Assembly (NCBI GenBank): GCA_902783775.1
Contig: CACZSI010000083.1
Coordinates: forward strand, 1 to 34,653
DNA length: 34,653 nucleotides
Direction: 5' to 3'
Origin: an uncultured Lachnospiraceae bacterium
Lineage (GTDB): Bacteria; Bacillota; Clostridia; Lachnospirales; Lachnospiraceae
A program made the translations under genes and the position numbers. Below are positions 1 through 7,079 of this stretch, in pieces. Under the pieces are notes generated by a model. It was not told the origin of the DNA, did not search any database, and saw only the letters and a list, made by a program, of their open reading frames with translations. The number at the start of each line of letters is the position of its first letter. Positions within the stretch are counted from its first letter, which is position 1.

Positions 1-87
1 ACAGGTTATCCTATGACAGGTTTATTTATTTTAACTATAACAGCTGCAGGAATGGCAGTTTTATCAAGAGAAAAAATAGCTAAATAA
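1..87 (+). CDS. C-terminal fragment of a probable cell-surface protein
   Basis: An open frame enters from the left edge and stops with TAA at 85-87, leaving 28 residues. They begin TGYPMTG, continue as a hydrophobic stretch of about 14 residues rich in Ile, Leu, Ala and Thr, and end in the charged tail SREKIAK. A short motif, one membrane span and a small basic tail is the usual end of a wall-anchored (sortase-type) or membrane-anchored surface protein in Clostridia. The sorting motif itself would lie before the window, so anchoring is inference. A strong hairpin follows directly, confirming that the gene ends here. Confidence 0.6.
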   Translation, partial: TGYPMTGLFILTITAAGMAVLSREKIAK

Positions 88-94
88 AAAAATT

Positions 95-126
95 AAAGGA
101 TGTCGCAAAAGCGACATCCTTTTTTT
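95..126. terminator. Bidirectional intrinsic terminator
   Basis: A perfect 12-bp stem (95-106 with 111-122) around the loop AAAA, with a T run to 126 on the plus strand and an A run on the other side. It lies between two converging genes, the surface-protein fragment and the neopullulanase, and can end both transcripts. Confidence 0.9.
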
Positions 127-2167
127 ATGGGTTAACGCTGTGATAAATCATTGAGCGTCCTGCTTTTATAGTAATCTCTACATGACCATCCTTCTGAACT
201 ATTCTAGTTCTTCCACAGTTAAAGAATTCTCTCCATGTTTCCATAACCTTTTCCATTTCCTGGCCATCTGTCATTCCACATTTCCAGGTAGGAATGCTAA
301 CAGTTATATCATCTCCACTAGTATTAACCGCTGTGATAACTGTCTCCTTCTCATCGAATCTTCCGTAGCTTACATAATCTCTACCCCAGCCTAACATCAT
401 AAATGATCCGGTCTTTAGACATTTAAATCTTTTATGAATGCTGATAGCCTCACGGTAGAATTCCTGAATTTCAAAATTCTCTCTACCCCAAGGGAAGGTT
501 CTTCGATTATCAGGATCTGTCCATCCGCAAAGACCCACTTCATCACCATAATAAACTGTAGGTGCTCCCGGAAGTGTCATCTGCATTACAACGCCCTGCT
601 TAAAGATTCCCTCATTTATTCCATCAGAAGCGCTCTCGCTTCCTGCTGTACCTACTCTTCCGGCACGGCCATTGGTTCTAGTCATAAATCTGGAATGATC
701 ATGGTTAGACAATTCATTCATTGCCACTAATAATGATTCCGTCTGTAATCTGTTATTGAAGAAGGTAATGGCATCATGGAATGCGTATCCATCACCCTTT
801 AGTTCCATTCTTACATTATCTGAATGCTTATCTACACCGGTTAAGAACCATCCCACTGGGTCCATAAATCCGTCGTAATTCATTACTGTATCCCACTGGT
901 CTCCTAAAAGCCAGTCGTGAGCGTCACCATAGTGCTCCGCTAGGATAATTGCATTAGGATTAGCAGCCTTTACATTGTCCCTAAATTCCTTCCAGAAGCT
1001 GTGATTAAATTCTAGGGACTGTCCTAAATCTGCTGCCACGTCTAATCTCCAACCATCCGCATTGTAAGGTGGAGAAACCCATTTTCTGGCCACTCTAAAT
1101 ATCTCCTCGCAGAGTTTTCGACTCTCCTCATAATTTAGCTTAGGCAATGTGTCAAAGCCCCACCAGCTATCGTAGTGGTTATTATCCGGCCAATTCTCAT
1201 TGAAGAATTTAAAATATGAAACATAAGGACTTTCCTTATCCTCATAAGCGCCTTTTTCATAGCCATTTTCAGGCTTATATAACTTCTCCCTATTAAGCCA
1301 CTTATTAAAAGAGCCACAGTGATTAAAGACGCCGTCAATAATAACCTTTATTCCTCTTTCGTGAGCCATCTTAACTAACTTAGCAAAAAGCTTGTCGCTG
1401 GCCTCTAAATTTAATTTATATGTAGTTCTAACTTTATATCTCTCAGCATGCTCATTAACTAAATCACCATTTTTTAATAGCTCTCCTGAGTCATATACTA
1501 TCTTTCCTATATGTGGGTCAATATGGTCATAATCCTGCGTATCATACTTGTGATTAGATGGTGATACGAAAAGTGGATTAAAATAAATAACTTCCACACC
1601 GATTTTCTTTAGATAATCCATCTTATCCATTACACCCTGAAGATCGCCACCATAAAATTCTCTGACATCATCCGGTGCCGGCATCTGATACCAATCTCTT
1701 ATCTGATCAACACCTCGTCCAATATAGGCATACTCATCTGAGAACACATCATTAGTAGGATCGCCATTGTAAAATCGATCCACCATAATCTGATACATAA
1801 CAGCGCCCTTAGCCCAGTTAGGAGTTCTAAAACCTACAGTCATCTCAAAATCGGCACTAGGATCCACGTAATCACCTGCACCGTTTTGATTATAATAAAC
1901 CTTAGTATGGCCATTGTGTGCCATGAAATGATATCTGATTATCTCTCCCTCTTTAAGAGTAAGACGCACCATATAATAGTCAAATTCACCTATATTCTTG
2001 CAATACTCCATCTTCATGTAGGTATTGCTGTCATTAATTGCAATATAAGCATTTTCCACAGACATAGCCTCTGTACGCAAAATAATTGTGTACAGTCCGG
2101 TTTTCTTATTATATTTGCAAAATCTTTCGGTTCCATCATGGAACAAAGCTTCCTTGAACTTCTCCAT
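125..2167 (-). CDS. GH13 neopullulanase / cyclomaltodextrinase-type alpha-glycosidase
   Basis: A 680-residue glycoside hydrolase family 13 enzyme expected to cleave alpha-1,4 links (possibly alpha-1,6) in maltodextrins, cyclodextrins or pullulan fragments. Residues 1-115 look like the N-terminal beta domain (CBM34-like) of maltogenic amylases. The catalytic barrel follows from VMYQIMVDRFYNGDP at 123. All four GH13 regions are present: DGVFNH (278-283), GWRLDVAAD (372-380, nucleophile D376), the acid/base E411 in ILAEHYGD, and NHD (488-490). There is no signal peptide, so it should act in the cytosol on imported oligosaccharides. A GGGG-containing ribosome site precedes the ATG. It lies 29 bases after ftsH with no hairpin between, so it may be the last gene of that transcript, an unusual place for a sugar enzyme. 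Exact substrate cannot be read from sequence. Confidence 0.92.
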   Translation of the reverse strand: MEKFKEALFHDGTERFCKYNKKTGLYTIILRTEAMSVENAYIAINDSNTYMKMEYCKNIGEFDYYMVRLTLKEGEIIRYHFMAHNGHTKVYYNQNGAGDYVDPSADFEMTVGFRTPNWAKGAVMYQIMVDRFYNGDPTNDVFSDEYAYIGRGVDQIRDWYQMPAPDDVREFYGGDLQGVMDKMDYLKKIGVEVIYFNPLFVSPSNHKYDTQDYDHIDPHIGKIVYDSGELLKNGDLVNEHAERYKVRTTYKLNLEASDKLFAKLVKMAHERGIKVIIDGVFNHCGSFNKWLNREKLYKPENGYEKGAYEDKESPYVSYFKFFNENWPDNNHYDSWWGFDTLPKLNYEESRKLCEEIFRVARKWVSPPYNADGWRLDVAADLGQSLEFNHSFWKEFRDNVKAANPNAIILAEHYGDAHDWLLGDQWDTVMNYDGFMDPVGWFLTGVDKHSDNVRMELKGDGYAFHDAITFFNNRLQTESLLVAMNELSNHDHSRFMTRTNGRAGRVGTAGSESASDGINEGIFKQGVVMQMTLPGAPTVYYGDEVGLCGWTDPDNRRTFPWGRENFEIQEFYREAISIHKRFKCLKTGSFMMLGWGRDYVSYGRFDEKETVITAVNTSGDDITVSIPTWKCGMTDGQEMEKVMETWREFFNCGRTRIVQKDGHVEITIKAGRSMIYHSVNP

Positions 2168-2196
2168 TTTTATCCCCTATCAATTCCATTATCTGC

Positions 2197-4026
2197 CTAG
2201 TTAAATAACGCTTCAAATTCCTCGCGTCCAATTTTCTCTTTTTCCATAAGAAGCTCGGCACTCTTATGAAGAATATCGATATTGTCCTCAATTAACTTCT
2301 TAGCCTTAGCATAGCAGTCATTAACAATATTCTTAACTTCGATATCGATATCGCTAGCTGTCTCATCAGAGAAGTCTTTAGAATGCGCTAAATCTCTTCC
2401 GATGAAGACATTGTCATTGTCGTTATCATAGTTAATTAATCCCAGCTTTTCTGAGAATCCGTACTTAGTAACCATTGCTCTAGCTAAAGCTGTAACCTGC
2501 ATAATATCAGCTGATGCTCCTGTAGTGATATCATCTAAAATTAATTCCTCGGCGATTCTTCCACCTAGAGAAACCATAATCTCCTGAAGCATCTTTCCTT
2601 TAGTTAAGTAATTATCATCCTTTTCTGGCAATGGCATTGTATATCCACCAGCGCCTGAGCTAACCGGAATAATAGACACAGTGTGAACCGGTCCTACATC
2701 CGGCAATAGATGGAATAGTATGGCATGACCACTCTCGTGATATGCTGTAATCTTTTTCTCTTTATCAGAGATAACCTTACTCTTCTTTTCCTTACCTACG
2801 CCTACTTTAAGCATAGCCTCTCGAATATCCTTCTGAGTAATAAACTTAAAGCCTTCCTTAGCAGCCATAATAGCAGCCTCGTTTAATAAATTCTCTAAAT
2901 CTGCTCCTGTAAATCCGGCAGTTATTCTAGCCACCTCTTCTAGGTTTACATCATCACTTAAAGGCTTATTCTTAGCATGTACTTTTAAGATTTCCTCTCT
3001 GCCTCTAACATCAGGGCGTCCTACTAGAACTGATCTGTCAAATCTACCAGGTCTTAAAATAGCAGGATCTAAGATGTCCACTCTGTTAGTTGCAGCCATT
3101 ACGATAATTCCCTCATTAACACCGAAACCGTCCATCTCTACTAGCATCTGGTTAAGTGTCTGCTCACGCTCATCGTGGCCGCCTCCCATACCAGTTCCTC
3201 TACGTCTGGCTACGGCGTCAATCTCGTCAATAAATATAATACAAGGAGCATTCTTTTTAGCTTCCTGGAATAAATCTCTAACTCTTGAGGCACCGACACC
3301 TACGAACATCTCCACGAAATCAGAACCTGAAATAGTGAAAAATGGCACGTTGGCCTCGCCTGCTGTAGCCTTAGCTAAAAGAGTCTTACCTGTTCCCGGA
3401 GGGCCCTCTAATAAGATACCCTTAGGAATTCTGGCACCTAAGTCGATATATTTTCTAGGATTCTTTAAGAAATCTACAATCTCCTCAAGTTCTTCCTTTT
3501 CTTCCTGTAAACCGGCTACTTTAGAATAGTCAATTCCCTTAACTTCCACTACCATCTTAGCGCGGCTCTTTCCAAAATTAGCCATCTTAGAATTAGAACC
3601 ACCACCTGCGACAGCATTGATAAAGAATGTTAATAGAATAAATAACGCAATAAATCCTAATAAAATAGGCACGTAAATTCTAAGTAATAAATTATCCTCC
3701 GGTGCAGGTAATATATTAACCTTAACATCTGCCTTGCTATCAGCTTTATATTCATCTATCTGCTTTACAATATTTTTAGTGTCATCCACATCAGTCATTT
3801 TTTCCTTACCCTTTTTAAAATGGACAATAATCTTTCCGGTAGGGATTTTCTCATTCTGCTTAATCTCAACACTCTTAATCTTTCCAGCCTTTAAGTCCTT
3901 CTGGAATTCGCTGTATGAATATTCTTTCCCCTGCTGCATTGCCTGGTAAGATTTAAATGCCGAAAACATTGCAATAATCATAACTGCAACTAACAATAAT
4001 CTAGGTAATATTCCTTTGCTCTGCAT
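2197..4026 (-). CDS. ftsH: ATP-dependent zinc metalloprotease FtsH
   Basis: Membrane-bound AAA+ protease that extracts and degrades damaged or short-lived membrane and cytosolic proteins as a hexamer. Two transmembrane segments (about 7-24 and 115-139) enclose an extracytoplasmic domain. The AAA module has Walker A GPPGTGKT (208-215), Walker B IIFIDEID (263-270) and the second region of homology around [19 protein letters not shown]. The zinc protease motif HESGH is at 430-434. Its 609 residues are normal for the family. The ATG follows a GGAGG site by seven bases. It starts 12 bases after tilS, as in many Firmicutes, except that the usual hpt gene between them is missing. Confidence 0.98.
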   Translation of the reverse strand: MQSKGILPRLLLVAVMIIAMFSAFKSYQAMQQGKEYSYSEFQKDLKAGKIKSVEIKQNEKIPTGKIIVHFKKGKEKMTDVDDTKNIVKQIDEYKADSKADVKVNILPAPEDNLLLRIYVPILLGFIALFILLTFFINAVAGGGSNSKMANFGKSRAKMVVEVKGIDYSKVAGLQEEKEELEEIVDFLKNPRKYIDLGARIPKGILLEGPPGTGKTLLAKATAGEANVPFFTISGSDFVEMFVGVGASRVRDLFQEAKKNAPCIIFIDEIDAVARRRGTGMGGGHDEREQTLNQMLVEMDGFGVNEGIIVMAATNRVDILDPAILRPGRFDRSVLVGRPDVRGREEILKVHAKNKPLSDDVNLEEVARITAGFTGADLENLLNEAAIMAAKEGFKFITQKDIREAMLKVGVGKEKKSKVISDKEKKITAYHESGHAILFHLLPDVGPVHTVSIIPVSSGAGGYTMPLPEKDDNYLTKGKMLQEIMVSLGGRIAEELILDDITTGASADIMQVTALARAMVTKYGFSEKLGLINYDNDNDNVFIGRDLAHSKDFSDETASDIDIEVKNIVNDCYAKAKKLIEDNIDILHKSAELLMEKEKIGREEFEALFN

Positions 4027-4038
4027 AATCTGCCTCCA

Positions 4039-5457
4039 TTAATTTGATTTATCGATTTCAATTTTAAGAATCTTTTTCGTATTCTCATCCACCTTATAAT
4101 AAGCGCTAATTCTATATCCTAAAACCCATATAACATGGTTTTCATCGCACAATAACCTAGTGCTGTTTCTCGCTACAGAATCAATCTTATTATTTACAAA
4201 ATATTTCTTTAAAGATTGTTTATGTTCACTATCTATAAATAAATAATCCTTAGGCTGTCTGGCTCTTAAAGCTAACGTATGTATTTTACCATAATCCAAG
4301 TACTTCGTACACGTTTTATGAGCACTAAATTCCTGCTCATCCACTTCGCTTCTATCTAAAAGTTGGAAACTTATATCTGAAACAATTATCTTTTTTTCTG
4401 TCTCTAATAGCCTTAAGTCAATTACCTCTTTATCAACTGTTTCACACTCTAAATTACCCTTAGAAAATTTAATACCTTCATAAGTTCTAGTGACCACAAT
4501 ATTTTTAGTTAAATTTAAACTTTTAGAAACCTGATTAAATCTAAGTTTAGATACCGCCTCTATCTGGGCATTAGTTAGATCAAAAACATAACCATCCACA
4601 TTGTGAATAACCATTAAAAGAAGCTTTTTAAATACAGCATCATCTAGTAAAAATCCTTCTTTTAAAATCGTATTATCTCTAACAAATTTTTCATAAGCCA
4701 CTTTAGCTTCAGACTCTAGAAAGTTTTCCACTTCTCTTAAATGCTGTGCTAGATTTCTAATATTCTCTCTGGCATTGGCATTAATATTTTCTTCCACATA
4801 TGGAATTAACTTTAGTCTAATTTTATTTCTAGAATACACCGTCTCTAAATTAGTCTTATCTGTGCAATATGTCATATGACATGCATCCACATATTCCTCC
4901 ACCTCTTCTCTGTTAAGACAAAGAATCGGTCTTATAATCTCAAGTCCTCTAAACTTTCTTTTAGGGGCAATGCCAGTCATCCCTGATAATCCGCTTCCCC
5001 TAAACATATTAAAAAGAATGGTCTCAGCGTTATCATCACCATTGTGAGCCACGGCAATCTTATTAGCCTTAAGCTTTATTGCAGTATCATAAAAAGCGTC
5101 ATATCTGGCTTTTCTTCCTGCCTCCTCCTCACTTAACTTAAGATCCTTAACCATCTTTTTTATATCTATATTTTTAACAATAAAATCAACCTTTAGCTTC
5201 CTGCATAATTCCTGCACAAAGGTTTGATCTTCAATAGCTTCTTTTCGTATATTATGATTAACGTGAACCACTGTTAATTTAAGCTCATATCTGTCTCTAA
5301 TATCACTAAAAATTTTCAGCATAGAAACAGAATCAGCGCCACCGGAAATTCCAAGAATGACGCTGTCTGTTTTCTTTAATAATTCATTTTTTTCAATAAA
5401 TTCAATAACTTTATTCTCCAATTTTCTAACAGGAGAATCTAACTTATTTTTATTCAT
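4039..5457 (-). CDS. tilS: tRNA(Ile)-lysidine synthase TilS
   Basis: Converts the wobble cytidine of the CAU-anticodon isoleucine tRNA to lysidine using lysine and ATP, so that AUA codons are read as isoleucine. The N-terminal PP-loop ATPase motif SGGADS is at 38-43, followed by the conserved HNGDDNAETILFNMFRGSGLSGMTG segment. The C-terminal part (about 370-472) has the usual TilS substrate-binding region. At 472 residues it is full length. The ribosome site is weak (AGG eight bases before the ATG), perhaps reflecting low expression or coupling to the FtsB-like gene 15 bases upstream. Confidence 0.96.
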   Translation of the reverse strand: MNKNKLDSPVRKLENKVIEFIEKNELLKKTDSVILGISGGADSVSMLKIFSDIRDRYELKLTVVHVNHNIRKEAIEDQTFVQELCRKLKVDFIVKNIDIKKMVKDLKLSEEEAGRKARYDAFYDTAIKLKANKIAVAHNGDDNAETILFNMFRGSGLSGMTGIAPKRKFRGLEIIRPILCLNREEVEEYVDACHMTYCTDKTNLETVYSRNKIRLKLIPYVEENINANARENIRNLAQHLREVENFLESEAKVAYEKFVRDNTILKEGFLLDDAVFKKLLLMVIHNVDGYVFDLTNAQIEAVSKLRFNQVSKSLNLTKNIVVTRTYEGIKFSKGNLECETVDKEVIDLRLLETEKKIIVSDISFQLLDRSEVDEQEFSAHKTCTKYLDYGKIHTLALRARQPKDYLFIDSEHKQSLKKYFVNNKIDSVARNSTRLLCDENHVIWVLGYRISAYYKVDENTKKILKIEIDKSN

Positions 5458-5472
5458 AATAAAACCTGTCGT

Positions 5473-6261
5473 TTATTTCTCTTCTGGTTTAAAAATAACT
5501 TCGTCAGGATATAGTAATCCCATTTTTCTAGCCATCTGCTCTATATAATCATTAGTCTTAACATATTTTTCTTCTTCTTTTAACTTCTCAGATAGCTCTA
5601 TCTGCTGTTTATATTTTTCCTCTAGCATTTTCTTTTGTTCATTTAGTTTAGACAAGGTACCGAATCTGGTTCCTGCCCAAATACCTGTGATAATACAAAC
5701 TGTTAGCATAACTGCTAGAGTTCCATAAAATTTTCTATTAGATCTATTTTTATTGGCTCTTACGCGCTGTAATGTTTGAGTTGCTCTGACAGTTTCTTCC
5801 TGTCTTCTCCTCATCTCATATTCTTCTTCTCTTTTTCTAGACTCTATAGCTGCTGCCCTCCTAGCCGCGCTCTTTAAACTCTTTTTCTTAGGTTTACTTC
5901 CATGTAGTAATTTACTTATCTTACTAGGCTCAGCTTTCTTTCTCTTATTATTAGCCGTAGCTTTAGCAGTTCTTGAAACAGGTCTCTTACTTTTTCCTGT
6001 ATTATTAGAAGCTGCCTTTTTACGGGATGCAGGTCTTTTAGCACCAGGCTTTCTTCCTGATGAAGAATTAGACGAATTAGAAGGTCTAGAGGATGCAGGT
6101 CTGGTATTACGCGCACCACTATTAGAACTTAGATTTTTTCTAACCGGCTCATCATCTACGCCAACAGTAATATTACTAAGTTCCACGCCACCTCTGTATC
6201 CCACAGTGGTATTTTTTCTATTAATACTGGAATTTCCTCTATTTCTCTGATACTGACCCAT
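5473..6261 (-). CDS. FtsB/DivIC-type septum formation initiator with a long basic N-terminus
   Basis: A bitopic division protein of the septum-initiator family, which joins FtsL and DivIB/FtsQ at the divisome. I place the start at 6261, where GAGG precedes the ATG. An in-frame ATG at 6315 would add 18 residues but has no ribosome site. The 262 residues have a long, disordered-looking Ser/Lys/Arg/Asn-rich cytoplasmic part (1-175), one membrane segment (about 178-198), a short coiled coil (200-232) and the family motif YIEQMARKMGLLYPDEVIF (239-257). Canonical FtsB/DivIC proteins are about 100-130 residues, so the basic N-terminal extension is the odd feature. Position between rqcP and tilS matches divIC of Bacillus. 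Confidence 0.85.
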   Translation of the reverse strand: MGQYQRNRGNSSINRKNTTVGYRGGVELSNITVGVDDEPVRKNLSSNSGARNTRPASSRPSNSSNSSSGRKPGAKRPASRKKAASNNTGKSKRPVSRTAKATANNKRKKAEPSKISKLLHGSKPKKKSLKSAARRAAAIESRKREEEYEMRRRQEETVRATQTLQRVRANKNRSNRKFYGTLAVMLTVCIITGIWAGTRFGTLSKLNEQKKMLEEKYKQQIELSEKLKEEEKYVKTNDYIEQMARKMGLLYPDEVIFKPEEK

Positions 6262-6346
6262 ATCTACCTCATCATTTCTTTCGAAACTAATCCCTAACAC
6301 TGCTAATTTTAACATTAAATCTGATATTAGTCCAATTTTAGTCTAA

Positions 6347-6592
6347 TTATTCTGTTAAATCAGTATACATTTCATCTACCTGGTCTTTTTTAGTAGTCTC
6401 TAATAACTTCTCCACTCTAACTTTAACTGTTCTCTGGCCAAACATTATCTCTACAATATCTCCCACCTTAACATCGTAGGATGCCTTAACAGGTTTATCA
6501 TTTACTACAACTCTTCCGGCGCCACAAGCTTCTGCCGCCACGGTTCTTCTCTTTATTATTCTAGAAACTTTTAAAAACTTATCTATTCTCAT
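6347..6592 (-). CDS. rqcP: RqcP (YabO/Hsp15-type) S4-domain ribosome quality-control protein
   Basis: An 81-residue S4 RNA-binding protein. MRIDKFLKVSRIIKRRTVA followed by AGRVVVNDKPVKASYDVKVGD is the classic signature of Hsp15/YabO. In Bacillus this protein (RqcP) works with RqcH on obstructed 50S subunits to add alanine tails to stalled peptides. I chose the ATG at 6592. An in-frame ATG at 6604 adds four residues, but the only good ribosome site (GAGG) lies between the two. It sits directly after the HU gene and a hairpin, and before the FtsB-like gene, with yabP and yabQ missing from the usual order. Confidence 0.93.
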   Translation of the reverse strand: MRIDKFLKVSRIIKRRTVAAEACGAGRVVVNDKPVKASYDVKVGDIVEIMFGQRTVKVRVEKLLETTKKDQVDEMYTDLTE

Positions 6593-6610
6593 ATTATACC
6601 TCATTATATT

Positions 6611-6646
6611 TTAAAAGAACTGTCACCAAAGTGACAGTTCTTTTAA
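6611..6646. terminator. Hairpin between HU and rqcP genes
   Basis: A perfect 16-bp inverted repeat (6611-6626 with 6631-6646) with loop CAAA. Read on the minus strand it ends in TTCTTTTAAAAT, a broken T run, so it is probably a leaky terminator after the strongly expressed HU gene. The rqcP ribosome site begins only about seven bases beyond it, leaving no room for a separate promoter. Confidence 0.75.
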
Positions 6647-6662
6647 TAGAATTCTCTGTTAA

Positions 6663-6935
6663 TTAGTTAAGAGCATCCTTTAAAGGCTTACCAGCTTTAA
6701 ACTTAGGTACGTTTGCTGCTGGGATAGTGATCTTTTCCTTAGTTGCAGGATTGATACCTTCTCTAGCTGGTCTCTTTGTAGCTTCGAATGTTCCGAATCC
6801 TACTAACTGAACCTTATCTCCCTTTTTCATTGTCTCTGTTACAACATCTGTAAATGCCTTTACAGCCTCAGCTGCCTTAGCATTTGAAAGACCTGTCTGC
6901 TCTGCGATTGCTGCTACGAATTCTTTCTTGTTCAT
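6663..6935 (-). CDS. hup: HU-type DNA-binding protein
   Basis: A 90-residue bacterial histone-like protein that bends and compacts DNA as a dimer. It shows the full HU pattern: MNKKEFVAAIAEQTGLS helices, then VQLVGFGTFEATKRPAREGINPATKEKITIPAANVPKFKAGKPLKDALN with the DNA-binding arm RPAREGINPATKE. An AAGGAGG site lies ten bases before the ATG, and a near-consensus promoter lies upstream, fitting high expression. It is the first gene of the minus-strand housekeeping cluster. Confidence 0.98.
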   Translation of the reverse strand: MNKKEFVAAIAEQTGLSNAKAAEAVKAFTDVVTETMKKGDKVQLVGFGTFEATKRPAREGINPATKEKITIPAANVPKFKAGKPLKDALN

Positions 6936-6992
6936 TATATGAATCCTCCTTATAAATAAATATCCGATACCTTCCTCGCGTATCTAAGTTAT

Positions 6993-7021
6993 TTTATACC
7001 GTATTTATGGGCTTTTGTCAA
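6993..7021 (-). promoter_or_regulatory. Sigma-A promoter of the HU gene
   Basis: On the minus strand the -35 box is TTGACA (7016-7021), then a 17-base spacer, then the -10 box TATAAA (6993-6998). This is close to the sigma-A consensus. The leader to the HU start is about 50 bases. It probably drives HU and, by read-through, rqcP, the FtsB-like gene, tilS, ftsH and the neopullulanase. Confidence 0.88.
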
Positions 7022-7079
7022 GATTTAAAGGTATTTGTGCACTATTTTACGGGTTTTTTAGCCATTTTTTTGGATATTT

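Noticed and set aside
6593..6604. Leaderless rqcP promoter (TATAAT just before the gene)
   Set aside because: The TATAAT is too close to the start codon and has no -35 at proper spacing.
7022..7079. Terminator of sbcC
   Set aside because: The stretch has T runs but no convincing stem before them.
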